NCBI GenBank assembly: GCA_000526575.1
Contig: JAGI01000002.1
Span: forward strand, 3,324,501-3,388,500
Length of the DNA: 64,000 bases
DNA from: Clostridium sp. 12(A)
Lineage (GTDB): Bacteria; Bacillota; Clostridia; Lachnospirales; Lachnospiraceae
Reading direction: 5' to 3'
The notes beneath the pieces were generated by a model, which was given only the letters and a program-made list of their open reading frames with translations, ran no database searches and was not told the origin of the DNA. Below are positions 51,656-64,000 of this stretch, in pieces; position 1 is the stretch's first letter, and each line of letters begins with the position of its first letter. The translations under genes were made by a program, and so were the position numbers.

Positions 51656-51835
51656 ATGAGTAAAGGTCATCTAAAAGCGGTCTCTGGTTTTAAAGAGGAG
51701 GGTAGTGAATTCAAAAAGCTATTTACCATTACTATTTTAAACTATCTAAAGTCCAATGATTATATCTTAAAGAACCCTCAAAACAAGAAAAATCTTTCTG
51801 CAGGCATAAGTTGTATTGAAGACGAAAAGGAGTGA
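51656..51835 (+). CDS. 59-residue protein of unknown function upstream of the recombinase
   Basis: ATG at 51656 (AAGG about ten bases upstream) to TGA at 51833-51835, ending 4 bases before the recombinase ATG, so co-transcribed. The product begins MSKGHLKAVSGFKEEGSEF and is rich in Lys and Glu, with a possible helix around KKLFTITILNYLKSNDYIL. I do not recognise a family. Its size and position match small recombination directionality factors such as the 58-aa SprB of SPbeta; that role is a guess. Confidence 0.55.
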   Translation: MSKGHLKAVSGFKEEGSEFKKLFTITILNYLKSNDYILKNPQNKKNLSAGISCIEDEKE

Positions 51836-51839
51836 TAGA

Positions 51840-55161
<3,322 letters not shown>

Positions 55162-55199
55162 GTAAGGCTGTTAAGATTTAGGTTAGAGGAATAAAAAAT

Positions 55200-55242
55200 A
55201 GATGCCGGCAATCTGTCTTTCATAGATAGATTGCCGGCATCT
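55200..55242. terminator. Bidirectional terminator between collagen and SBBP genes
   Basis: A perfect 15-bp stem (AGATGCCGGCAATCT / AGATTGCCGGCATCT) between convergent genes. On the minus strand it is followed by TATTTTTTATT, so it best serves the SBBP gene; it can also stop plus-strand transcription. Confidence 0.85.
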
Positions 55243-55278
55243 AATATTAACCAAGATACCTTATTTTATAGGAAATAC

Positions 55279-57354
55279 CTATACTAATTTTATCACATTT
55301 AGAGATATCTGATTGAAAAATGCAAACGCTGCTTTGTTAACAAAAGCATCCTCTCTTCCAATTAAAGTCGTTTGATATGCTCCTGGCGTAACAGGAAAAT
55401 CAGTCGAGCTAGTAATCCCTGCCGTATATACTGCACCTTCCGGTCCCACTACAATACTACGGCCATCATTCCCGTTGCTGCCCCCCAGGTAGTATGAAAC
55501 AATAAGGTTAGTTAGATCTGTTGATAAAATGCTGATATATGCATCAACAGTCCCTATCAAAGCTGAAGGAATCACGTTTGGTGTTATTGGAAAGTCAGTT
55601 GCTGAAGTAAATCCTGTGATATATGCATGGCCCTGTAAATCGGTGTAGATATCTCTAACTCCACTCGCAGTGCTTCCCCCAAAATAGGTGGATGCAATCA
55701 AGCTGTCTCCAGACGGAGATAACTTGGATACATATGGTTGACCACCAGAAGAGCCTTTTGTTGTCTGGAAAGCGCCAGGTGTTACCGGGAAATCGAATGA
55801 ATTAGTGACTCCTGTGACATAGGCATGGCCCAAGGTATCCAGAGCAATACTATAACCGTAATCAATATCGCTCCCCCCCAAAAAGGTAGAATAGACAAGA
55901 GAACTTCCGTCGATTGCCAGTTTTGTAATAAATGCTTCCTGCCCATTAAAAGTGGTCTGGAAAGCACCGGGTGTTACAGGGAAATTGGCAGACTCAGTAG
56001 TGCCAGTAACATACGCATGCCCCTGAGTGTCCAAAGCAATTCCAAGGCCATTTTCAGAAAAACTACCTCCAAGGTAGGTGGAGTAAATCAGGCTTGATCC
56101 GTCAGGAGAAACTTTAGTAACAAAACCACTACCGGTAGTATTGGGTAAGGTCGTTTGAAAGGCGCCGGGAGTAGAGGGCAAAACAGTGGAGGTGGTTCGC
56201 CCTGTCACATAAGCACTACCTTGCGTATCCACGGCAATATCATAACTGATATCAGTATTGCTGTTTCCCAAAAAGGAAGAGTAAATAAGGCTTCCCCCGT
56301 CTGCGGCTATTTTAGTAACAAACATATAGCCACGAGTGGTTTGAAAAGCACCTGGTGTTGTTGGAAAGTTTATAGAGCGGGTCTCTCCTGTGACATAGGC
56401 ACAATATTCATCATCTAGGGAGATACCAAAGCCTCGATCTATGGCACTGCCTCCAAGATACGTAGAATAAACAAGAGATTCTCCGTTAATGGAAAACTTG
56501 GTGACATACGCATCTTCATTTCCGGAAAAAGTGGTTTGAAAGGCACCTGGTGTTACGGGAAAACCGGTTGAATTCACGTATCCAACCACATAGGCATGAC
56601 CTTGGTCATCTACTGCAATTGATTGACTGTATTGAATATCTGCGCCTCCAAGATAGGTGGAATACTGTAGTATAGGGTCTATAACAAGAGGAGCTTCTGA
56701 AGAATAAGCCCCAGCTAATACAAAGCCAATATCAAAATTATTGTATCGTTTATAGGTGCAGTTCACTGGTATGACGACACCATCGATTTCCTGATAAGCA
56801 ATAGGGGCTAAGTCTGTGAGGGTTCCTAGTGCATGGTGTATCAGAAGATTTCCTGACTCGTCAATTTCCAGACTCTCGGCTCCTTCCCAATGAAGCCGGA
56901 TAGAAGAGACATGTTCTGGACTATCTAATAACCAGTTCATTTTTAAACCATCATCACCAGCAGAAATCTCCAGATCCACGCCCTGCCATACAGAATTATA
57001 TTTTAGTTCCTTAAAATGGGGAACTCCATTTTGCCACATTAAAGAGTCATTTCCTTTGAAAAAATGGTGATAACCCTCCTGCTGAGATACACCTTCCGGT
57101 AAAAGATTGGTGTTTGCATTTGTAAAAGAGAGCTCCAGAGCCACACCATTTCTAAGCTGATCTGGCTCTGGAATTTCTTCTTCTATAGGCTCCAGCTCCA
57201 CGGAAGTAATACGGTCTGAAGAAAAGAAAAAACGGCGTCCTTTATAATTTGTCGTAAAGTGTGCCCTCTGATCTTCCTGCCCATTATTTTTAACAAAGGA
57301 GAGGGGAAGTTTACATTTATTTAAATGAACGGAATCTTTTAAATGATTTTGCAT
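55279..57354 (-). CDS. SBBP-repeat beta-propeller protein, paralogue 1
   Basis: ATG at 57354 (MQNHLKDS) follows AAGAGGTG. The 691-residue protein has an N-terminal domain (about 1-220; PLSFVKNNGQEDQRAHFTT, SDRITSVELEPIEE, HHALGTLTDLAPIAYQEIDG) and then about eight to nine SBBP repeats of the form YSTYLGG..D.G..IAVD..G.AYVTG.T.S..FPVTPGAFQTT, which should build a beta-propeller. There is no signal peptide, so secretion by Sec is unlikely; assembly on a spore from the mother cell would fit. Function unknown. Confidence 0.85.
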   Translation of the reverse strand: MQNHLKDSVHLNKCKLPLSFVKNNGQEDQRAHFTTNYKGRRFFFSSDRITSVELEPIEEEIPEPDQLRNGVALELSFTNANTNLLPEGVSQQEGYHHFFKGNDSLMWQNGVPHFKELKYNSVWQGVDLEISAGDDGLKMNWLLDSPEHVSSIRLHWEGAESLEIDESGNLLIHHALGTLTDLAPIAYQEIDGVVIPVNCTYKRYNNFDIGFVLAGAYSSEAPLVIDPILQYSTYLGGADIQYSQSIAVDDQGHAYVVGYVNSTGFPVTPGAFQTTFSGNEDAYVTKFSINGESLVYSTYLGGSAIDRGFGISLDDEYCAYVTGETRSINFPTTPGAFQTTRGYMFVTKIAADGGSLIYSSFLGNSNTDISYDIAVDTQGSAYVTGRTTSTVLPSTPGAFQTTLPNTTGSGFVTKVSPDGSSLIYSTYLGGSFSENGLGIALDTQGHAYVTGTTESANFPVTPGAFQTTFNGQEAFITKLAIDGSSLVYSTFLGGSDIDYGYSIALDTLGHAYVTGVTNSFDFPVTPGAFQTTKGSSGGQPYVSKLSPSGDSLIASTYFGGSTASGVRDIYTDLQGHAYITGFTSATDFPITPNVIPSALIGTVDAYISILSTDLTNLIVSYYLGGSNGNDGRSIVVGPEGAVYTAGITSSTDFPVTPGAYQTTLIGREDAFVNKAAFAFFNQISLNVIKLV

Positions 57355-57385
57355 ACGATACACCTCTTTCTAAATGGTATAAAGC

Positions 57386-57416
57386 ATAATATGCAAAACT
57401 TTTATTCTATGAGACA
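57386..57416 (-). promoter_or_regulatory. Conserved promoter of SBBP paralogue 1
   Basis: On the minus strand TGTCTC (57416-57411), 17 nt, then CATATTAT (57393-57386) inside GCATATTATGC. The same arrangement precedes paralogues 2 and 3. The CATANNNT box suggests a sigma-E/K-type sporulation promoter. Confidence 0.5.
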
Positions 57417-57420
57417 AACG

Positions 57421-57457
57421 TATGGTAAGGGGCCTGTCAACGCGGCCCCTTACCATA
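57421..57457 (-). terminator. Stem-loop after SBBP paralogue 2
   Basis: A perfect 14-bp stem (TATGGTAAGGGGCC / GGCCCCTTACCATA) with a nine-base loop lies between paralogues 2 and 1. It lacks a T tract but is strong. Confidence 0.6.
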
Positions 57458-57462
57458 GAATA

Positions 57463-59556
57463 TTATAGCAATTTGACTAAATTAAGAGATACTTGATTAT
57501 AAAATGCAAAAGCTGTCTTAGTAACATAAATATTATTAATTCCATTAAGAGCAGTCTGGAAAGCTCCTGGTGTTACTGGAAAATTACTAGAAACAGTCTG
57601 CCCTGTCGTATATACCGCACCATCTGATCCGACAGCAATAGATATACCACCTTCATTGCTGCTGCCTCCCAGATAGTAAGAAACAATCAGATGAGTCAAG
57701 TCTGCTGAGAAGATACTGACAAATGAATCCGTAAACCCATTCAAAGCAGATGGAAGCACGTTTGGAGTTGTTGGAAAGCTAGGGGAGCCAGTGGTTCCGG
57801 TGATATATATATGGCCTTGTAAGTCTGTTTTAATATCTTGACTGATATCAATTTTATCCCCATCAAAATATGTGGATCCAATTAGACTGTCTGCTGTTGG
57901 AGATAATTTAGATACAAAGGAAGGGCCAGGAGTTACTTGGAATGCATTAGGTGTTACTGGAAAATCGGTTGAACTGGTAAATCCTATCACTGAAGCACAG
58001 TTCAAGGTATCTACAGCAATTTTACGACTTTCGTCATTACCATTTCCGGCTAAAAAAGTAGAGTAGACAAGTGAGCCCCCGTCGCTGGAAAGCTTAGTAA
58101 CAAATACTGCATTGTTTATAAACGAAGTTTGAAAAGCACCAGGTGTTACAGGGAAGTCAGTGGAGCTCGCAGTGCCAGTTACATAGGCATGCCCCTGAGT
58201 ATCTATTGCAATACCATTACTGACATCAGTATTACTTCCTCCAAGGTAGGTAGAATAAATCAGGCTAGATCCGTCTGGTGAGAATTTTGTTATAAATCCA
58301 CTGCTACTAGTAGTACTTGGCAAAGTGGTTTGAAACGCACCAGGGGTAGAGGGTAAAACAGTGGACCCAGTTCTACCTGTGATATAAGCACTGCCTTGAG
58401 CGTCAACGGCAATGCCAAAACCCGCGTCACCACTGCCATTTCCCAAGAAGGATGAGTATACCAGACTCCCACCGTCAGGGGCGATTTTAGTAATAAATAT
58501 TGGTCCTGGCGTGGTCTGAAAGGCACCTGGTGTCACCGGAAAGTTGGTTGAATCGGTTGACCCTGTGACATAGGCGCAATACTGGGAATCTAAGGAGATG
58601 CTATAGGCGTGATCGGTAAGATTGCCGCCAAGATAGGTGGAATAAATAAGAGTTTCCCCATCACTTGCAAATTTTGTTACAAATACAGAACTTCCAGTAG
58701 AAGTTGTTTGAAAAGCACCTGGCGTTACAGGAAAATTATTTTAAAGGGTTCGTCCGGTTACATAAGCATGGCCTTGGTCATCAGCAGCAATTGATTCCCC
58801 GATTTGAATGAGACTACCACCAAGATAGGTTGCGTACTGGAAAATGGGATCAATAACTAGAGGAACCTCAGTGGAATAGTCTCCAGTCAGTTCAAAACCA
58901 TATTCAAACTTGTCGTAGAGACGATAAGCACAGTTTACTGGAATTCTTATCCCATCAATCTCTTGATAAGCAATGGGAGCTAAGTCGGTCAGCGTTCCAA
59001 GAGCATGATGAACCAAAAGATTCCCAGCAGTATCTAGTTCCAGGTTCTCAGCCCCTGCCCAATGAAGACGTATAGATGAAACACGATCTGACTTATTCAT
59101 TAGCCAATTCATTTTCATACCATCTTTAATTGCTGTAACTTCCAAATCCACGCCCTCCCAAACAGAACGATACAGAAGCTCTTTATAGTGCGGGACGCAA
59201 CTTAGCCATTTTGAGGATTCATTTCCTCTAAGGTAATGGTGGAATCCTTCCAGTTGGGCTACCCCTACTGGAATAAGATTACTATTAGGATTTATAAAGG
59301 AAAGTTCCAGAGCTACGCCATTTAGGGACTTATCTGACTTTTCACTTGGGTCTGATAAATAAATGGACTGTGGGACTGGTTTATCTACGGTCTCCAGTTC
59401 TACAACGGTAATACGATCTGAGGAATAGAAAAAACGGCGGTCATAGAAATCGGTCGTAAAGTATACCCTCTGGTCTTCTTGTCCGTTATTTTTGACAAAA
59501 GAGAGAGGGAGCTTAATTCTATCAGCAAGCATGGGATTAGTTTTTATATCTTGCAT
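57463..59556 (-). pseudogene. SBBP-repeat protein, paralogue 2, with one in-frame stop
   Basis: From ATG 59556 (MQDIKTNPM, AAGAGGTG upstream) the frame runs through the usual N-terminal domain to AYVTGRTL, where TAA (58743-58741) replaces a codon in the loop before NNFPVTPGAFQTT. The frame then continues without any shift to 57463. Without that stop the product would be 697 residues, the same size as its neighbours, and the repeat spacing is conserved across the stop. It is a single nonsense change: a recent pseudogene, an allelic variant or a sequence error. Confidence 0.85.
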
Positions 59557-59590
59557 AATATGCACCTCTTTCTTAAAGATGTTATAGTGC

Positions 59591-59621
59591 ATAGTATGCA
59601 AGATATCCTGTTAACGAGACA
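59591..59621 (-). promoter_or_regulatory. Conserved promoter of SBBP paralogue 2
   Basis: TGTCTC (59621-59616), 17 nt, CATACTAT (59598-59591) inside GCATACTATGC, followed by AAGAGGTG and the ATG at 59556. Confidence 0.5.
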
Positions 59622-59659
59622 TCCCCACTAAAGGCAGTGCCCCTTTTCTCATATCATCA

Positions 59660-61753
59660 TTAATATCCAATTATATCAACCGATACTTGCCGGTAAAATG
59701 CAATTCCAGTTCTTGTAACATAAGCGTCAGAAATTCCGTTCAATGTCGTCTGATATGCCCCGGAAGTGACAGGAAAATTTGGAGAGGAGGTTACCCCGGC
59801 CGTATAAACTTCACCTTCCGGCCCCAGAGCAATTCCCCAACCAGTTTCACCTCCGCTGCCCCCAAGATAGTAAGAAACAATGAGGTTTGTCAAATCTGAG
59901 GAGAAAATACTGATAAATGCATCTGATGCTCCTTCTAAAGCAGAGGAAATCACATTTGGCGTAATTGGAAAGTTAGAAGATTGGGTGTGTCCTGTAACGT
60001 AGGCGTGGCCATATTCATCCAAAGCAACACCAAAACCATCATCGTGAAGGTCTCCACCCAAAAAGGTGGATCCAATTAGACTGTTCCCACCAGGTGATAG
60101 TTTAGTGAGAAATACATCATCGCTCCCACCGCCATAGGTTGTCTGAAACGCGTTTGGTGTTACTGGAAAATCAGCCGAGGCGGTTCTGCCTGTAACATAG
60201 GCACAGCCCTGACTATCTACAGTAATATTACGAGCCACATCACTAGTACTGCCTGATAAAAAAGTGGAGTAGGCCAGTGAACTACCATCTATGGCAAGTT
60301 TTGTGACAGTTACCGCATTCGAGGTTAGAGTTGTCTGAAATGCACCAGGTGTCACTGGAAAATTAGAAGCATTGGTAATACCTGTAACATAGGCATAATC
60401 ATAAGCATCTAAAGCAATCCCCTGGCAATAGCCATTACCGTTACCGTAAAGATAGGTAGAATAAATAAGGTCGCTGCCATCGTCGGAAAACTTTGTAATA
60501 AAACCAACAGAACCTACTGGAGCGGTAAGAGTCGTTTGAAACGCTCCAGGCGTAGTAGGTATAGTGCCACCCTGGCCAGTGACATAAGAACAGCCTTGAG
60601 AGTCAACTGCAATGCCAAAACCTGTTCCTCCCGAGCCTAAAAAGGTGGAGTAAATAAGGCTATCTCCATCCACTGCAAGCTTCGTGACAAATATTCCTCC
60701 AGCCGTTGTTTGAAACGCCCCCGGTGTGATTGGAAAATTAGCCGAAGCAGTCTGACCGGTGACATAGGAGCAATCTTGGGCATCTAAGGCAATGGCATAA
60801 CCAAGATCTGTGCCGCTGCCTCCAAGATAGGTGGAATAGATGAGTGAACTGCCGTCGCTGGAAAACTTGGTGACAAATACATCGCTTACACCAGCATTGG
60901 TTGTCTGAAAAGCGCCAGGTGTCACAGGAAAATCAATTGAGGTTGTATCACCAACTACATGGGCGCACCCCTGAGTATCCACTGCGATTCCTCTGCATTG
61001 ATCCGTTAAGCTGCCTCCTAAATAGGTGGTATAGGGAAGGATTGGATCAATGACAATTGGAACGTTATCCATATAGCTTCCCATCAGTTCAAAACCTAAA
61101 TCAAAGCTACCATATAGTCGATAAACACAGCCGACTGGTTTTCTCTCCCCTTCAATTTCCTGATAGGCAATGGGAGCCAAATCAGTTAAGGTCCCCAATG
61201 CATGATGAACCAGAAGGTTCCCTGTAGAGTCTATCTCAAGACTGTCTGCCCCTGTCCAATGAAGTCGGATGGAAGAAACCCGGTCTGGAGAATCTAACAA
61301 CCAGTTCATTTTTAAGCCATCTTTACTACCCGATAGCTCTAAATCAACCCCATCCCAGACTCCCGGATATCGAAGCTCCTTATAATGAGGAACGCCATTG
61401 TTCCATTTTGTAGAATCATTTCCCCGGTAAAAATGGTGGTGTCCCGGCAGTTGTGATATGCCCTCAGGGGCAAGACTGGCATTTGCATTTGTAAAAGAAA
61501 GCTCCAGGGCAACACCATTTCTTGGCTCATCAGGCTCAGTGATAGGGGAAGGAAAATCATCAGGTTCTGGAATTGACTCCTCTATAGGTTCCAGCTCTAC
61601 CAAGGTAATCCGGTCTGAAGAGAAGAAAATCCGTCGGTTCTTAAGGCTGGTAGTAAAGTGCGCCCTGGAATCTTCCTGTCCGTTGTTTGCAACAAAGGAG
61701 AGAGGAAGCTTGATTTTATTTAAAGGCAATGGGCCTGCCATAATATTCTGCAT
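59660..61753 (-). CDS. SBBP-repeat beta-propeller protein, paralogue 3
   Basis: ATG at 61753 (MQNIMAGPLPLN) with AAGAGGTG upstream. The 697-residue protein has the same N-terminal domain (PLSFVANNGQEDSRAHFTT) and repeat series as paralogue 1, ending AFYRQVSVDIIGY. It is closest to paralogue 4 by its EPDDFPSPITEPDEP insertion. It has no signal peptide. Confidence 0.85.
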   Translation of the reverse strand: MQNIMAGPLPLNKIKLPLSFVANNGQEDSRAHFTTSLKNRRIFFSSDRITLVELEPIEESIPEPDDFPSPITEPDEPRNGVALELSFTNANASLAPEGISQLPGHHHFYRGNDSTKWNNGVPHYKELRYPGVWDGVDLELSGSKDGLKMNWLLDSPDRVSSIRLHWTGADSLEIDSTGNLLVHHALGTLTDLAPIAYQEIEGERKPVGCVYRLYGSFDLGFELMGSYMDNVPIVIDPILPYTTYLGGSLTDQCRGIAVDTQGCAHVVGDTTSIDFPVTPGAFQTTNAGVSDVFVTKFSSDGSSLIYSTYLGGSGTDLGYAIALDAQDCSYVTGQTASANFPITPGAFQTTAGGIFVTKLAVDGDSLIYSTFLGSGGTGFGIAVDSQGCSYVTGQGGTIPTTPGAFQTTLTAPVGSVGFITKFSDDGSDLIYSTYLYGNGNGYCQGIALDAYDYAYVTGITNASNFPVTPGAFQTTLTSNAVTVTKLAIDGSSLAYSTFLSGSTSDVARNITVDSQGCAYVTGRTASADFPVTPNAFQTTYGGGSDDVFLTKLSPGGNSLIGSTFLGGDLHDDGFGVALDEYGHAYVTGHTQSSNFPITPNVISSALEGASDAFISIFSSDLTNLIVSYYLGGSGGETGWGIALGPEGEVYTAGVTSSPNFPVTSGAYQTTLNGISDAYVTRTGIAFYRQVSVDIIGY

Positions 61754-61787
61754 AAGAAACACCTCTTAATGATTTATTTGATAGAGC

Positions 61788-61818
61788 ATAATATGCAAAA
61801 TATTCTTTCTTTGAGACA
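61788..61818 (-). promoter_or_regulatory. Conserved promoter of SBBP paralogue 3
   Basis: TGTCTC (61818-61813), 17 nt, CATATTAT (61795-61788) inside GCATATTATGC, the same element as before paralogues 1 and 2. Confidence 0.5.
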
Positions 61819-61862
61819 ATCCTGACAAGGTGCCATTGCGTGGTGGTTCTGACATTAATTCT

Positions 61863-63965
61863 TTAAAACAATCCGTCAATCTCAACCGAAGCCTGACGGT
61901 AAAAGGCAAAACCGGTTTTCGTCACAAATGCATCACTGGCTCCATTTAAAGTTGTCTGAAATGCTCCCGGCGTGGCGGGAAAATCTGTTGAGGTGGTCTG
62001 ACCCGTAACATAAACTGCGCCTTCTGGTCCTTTAGCAATGCTATAACCAATACCACTTCCTAAACGGTAAGAAACAAGAAGTTTTGTCAAATCTGCGGAA
62101 AAGATACTAATATATATATTTGAACCTTCCTCTAATACAGAGGGTATTACTTCAGGGGTTAATGGAAAGTTGGGTGAAGTAGTGTATCCGGTCACATAAA
62201 TATGGCCTTGCATGTCGCTGGTACATCCATAATTAAAGTCATAACCAGCTCCACCTAGATAAGTGGATGCAAGAAGACTGTCTCCCCCTGGAGATAACTT
62301 AGAGACAAAAGCATCTGCTGATCCACCTCCATAGGTTGATTGAAATGCTCCAGGTGTTACAGGAAAACCATTTCCGAGTACGAATCCTGTAATGTAAGCA
62401 TTACCAAGAGAATCTACAGAAATGTGCTGTCCGTAGGTACTAATTCTACCTGACAAAAATGTGGAATAAATAAGTGAACTTCCATCAAGGGCAAGCTTTG
62501 TTACAAATGCGGTACCTGCAATGAAGTTTGTTTGAAATACACCTGGTGTTACAGGAAAATCAGGGGAACTGGTCCAGCCCGTGATATAAGCGTAGCCCTG
62601 AGCGTCGACTACTATGCCATTCATGATATCCTGACGAGTTCCTCCCAGGTAGGTGGAATAGATAAGGCTTCCACCGTCAGTAGAAAATTTGGTAATAAAT
62701 CCAGTAACAAGAACAAATAACTTGGTTGTTTGAAAAGCACCTGGAGTAACAGGAAAATTATCGTCAAGGGTAGAACCTGTAACATAAGCATGGTTTTGGG
62801 AATCAACTGCTATACCGTTACCATACCCATTAACAGCGTTGCCTAAATAGGTTGAGTAAATCAAACTACCTCCGTCTGGTGCAAGTTTAGTAACAAATAT
62901 ACTTCCTACAGTAGCTTGAAATGCATTGGGGGTGATAGGGAAATCTGTTGAGCTGGTCTGGCCTGTAACATAAGCACATTCCTGTGTATCCAGGGAAATG
63001 GAGTTGGCGACATCATCCCCACTGCCTCCCAGATAAGTGGAATAAATAAGGGAGCCGCCATTGCTGGTAAATTTAGCAACAAATGCATCACCCCCACCTC
63101 CAGCGGTGGTCTGGAAAGCGCCGGGTGTCACAGGAAAACCAACAGAAGCAGTAGTTCCCGTAACATAAGCGCAGCCCTCAGTATCTACAGCAATGCCTCT
63201 TGCTTCATCTGTTAAACTTCCGCCCAGGTAGGTGGTGTACGTTAGGATTGGATCAATAATAAGCGGAATATTTTCCAAATAGCTGCCCGTGAGTTCAAAA
63301 CCAAGTTCATAGTTTCCAAATAGTCGGTAAGCACAGCCTACTGGCTCTCTTTCCCCATCTATTTCCTGATAGGCAATGGGACATAAATCAGTCAATGTCC
63401 CTAAAGCATGGTGGACCAGTAAGTTTCCTGTGTCATCTATTTCCAGACTGTCAGCGCCTGCCCAGTGTAGTCGTATAGAAGAAGCTCTGTCTGGTCTGTC
63501 TAACACCCAGTTCATCTTCATACCATCTTGACTACCTGAAACTTCCAAATCCACGCCCTCCCAGACAGCAGGATAGCAAAGCTCTTTATAATGAGGAATG
63601 CACTTGCCCCATTTTGTAGAGTCATTTCCCTTATAAAAATGGTGGTATCCTAGCTGTGGCAGCACTCCCTCTGGTATAAGATCGGATTTCGCATTTACAA
63701 ATGATAGTTCCACAGCCACACCGTTTCGAAGCGTTTCTGACCCGGATTCATGAAAAGGAACAGGGAAATCCTCTGGCTCTGGGAGATGTTCCTCTATAGG
63801 CTCTAACTCCACCGAAGTGATCCGGTCCGAAGAAAAGAAAAAGCGTCTGTCTTTAAAGGCAGTAGTAAAGAGTGCTCTGGAATCCTCCTGTCCGTTATTT
63901 TTAATAAAGGAGTGTGGGAGCTTTATATGATCAAGCGGCTTTGAATCTGTTATTATATTTTGCAT
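61863..63965 (-). CDS. SBBP-repeat beta-propeller protein, paralogue 4
   Basis: ATG at 63965 with GAGAGGTATACTCC upstream. The 700-residue protein has the N-terminal domain (PHSFIKNNGQEDSRALFTT, SDRITSVELEPIEEHLPEPEDF) and the same SBBP repeats, ending FYRQASVEIDGLF. Its upstream control region is cut by the window edge, so the promoter seen for the other copies cannot be checked. Confidence 0.85.
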   Translation of the reverse strand: MQNIITDSKPLDHIKLPHSFIKNNGQEDSRALFTTAFKDRRFFFSSDRITSVELEPIEEHLPEPEDFPVPFHESGSETLRNGVAVELSFVNAKSDLIPEGVLPQLGYHHFYKGNDSTKWGKCIPHYKELCYPAVWEGVDLEVSGSQDGMKMNWVLDRPDRASSIRLHWAGADSLEIDDTGNLLVHHALGTLTDLCPIAYQEIDGEREPVGCAYRLFGNYELGFELTGSYLENIPLIIDPILTYTTYLGGSLTDEARGIAVDTEGCAYVTGTTASVGFPVTPGAFQTTAGGGGDAFVAKFTSNGGSLIYSTYLGGSGDDVANSISLDTQECAYVTGQTSSTDFPITPNAFQATVGSIFVTKLAPDGGSLIYSTYLGNAVNGYGNGIAVDSQNHAYVTGSTLDDNFPVTPGAFQTTKLFVLVTGFITKFSTDGGSLIYSTYLGGTRQDIMNGIVVDAQGYAYITGWTSSPDFPVTPGVFQTNFIAGTAFVTKLALDGSSLIYSTFLSGRISTYGQHISVDSLGNAYITGFVLGNGFPVTPGAFQSTYGGGSADAFVSKLSPGGDSLLASTYLGGAGYDFNYGCTSDMQGHIYVTGYTTSPNFPLTPEVIPSVLEEGSNIYISIFSADLTKLLVSYRLGSGIGYSIAKGPEGAVYVTGQTTSTDFPATPGAFQTTLNGASDAFVTKTGFAFYRQASVEIDGLF

Positions 63966-64000
63966 GGAGTATACCTCTCTATTGAAAAAAACGACATAGA

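Overview
The window reads like the chromosome of an anaerobic, spore-forming Firmicute of the Lachnospiraceae (Lacrimispora / Clostridium cluster XIVa type). This is an inference from strong AGGAGG-type ribosome binding sites, lipoprotein-anchored ABC binding proteins, YesM/YesN-type two-component systems, LicT-type antitermination and BclA-like collagen-repeat proteins. No rRNA or tRNA gene was seen.

Layout. 1-1000: ArsR-type regulator (cut by the window edge) and a SAM methyltransferase. 1200-7530: beta-glucoside module of LicT antiterminator, PTS EIIBCA, 6-phospho-beta-glucosidase and a lipoprotein carboxylesterase, with a RAT/terminator switch before licT and another before the PTS gene. 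7600-15650: two-component system plus a YtfQ-YtfR-YtfT-YjfF type (galactofuranose-like) sugar ABC transporter. 15717-23980: a second two-component system (its kinase frameshifted) divergent from a CUT1 sugar ABC transporter and a GH31 glycosidase. 24176-30240: MATE exporter, AraC regulator, second GH31 enzyme and a divergent esterase. 30493-37585: LysR regulator, NikABCDE-type importer and an aspartoacylase-family hydrolase. 37650-39851: topoisomerase III. 40014-46143: LacI regulator, PhnDCEE-type importer and a 5'-nucleotidase-like phosphoesterase. 46355-47950: AmtB-GlnK.

From 48 kb the content changes to spore-surface-like repeat proteins: two large collagen-like (GPT/GAT triplet) bodies, a separate N-terminal domain gene, a large serine recombinase, and four tandem minus-strand SBBP-repeat (beta-propeller) paralogues of about 700 aa, one of which carries an in-frame stop.

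The most exciting observation is at 50990-55161. The short gene at 50990 (jelly-roll-like domain plus the first Gly-X-Y triplets) ends at a 7-bp core GTTAAAC, and the collagen body starting at 53461 is preceded by the same core in the same orientation and reading frame. The intervening 2,015 bp carries a serine recombinase and a 59-aa ORF. Joining the cores restores one open 718-residue frame and creates a palindromic attB-like site (GCTCC-GTTAAAC-GGAGC). This is what a skin/SPbeta-type excisable element interrupting a sporulation gene would look like. A third copy of the right-hand junction sits before the other collagen body (48435-48465), which has no start codon of its own.

Second in interest is a pair of similar, promoter- and terminator-bounded ~140-nt RNA genes (about 26515-26653 and 30301-30438) with covarying stems, conserved C-rich loops and a conserved anti-Shine-Dalgarno stretch.
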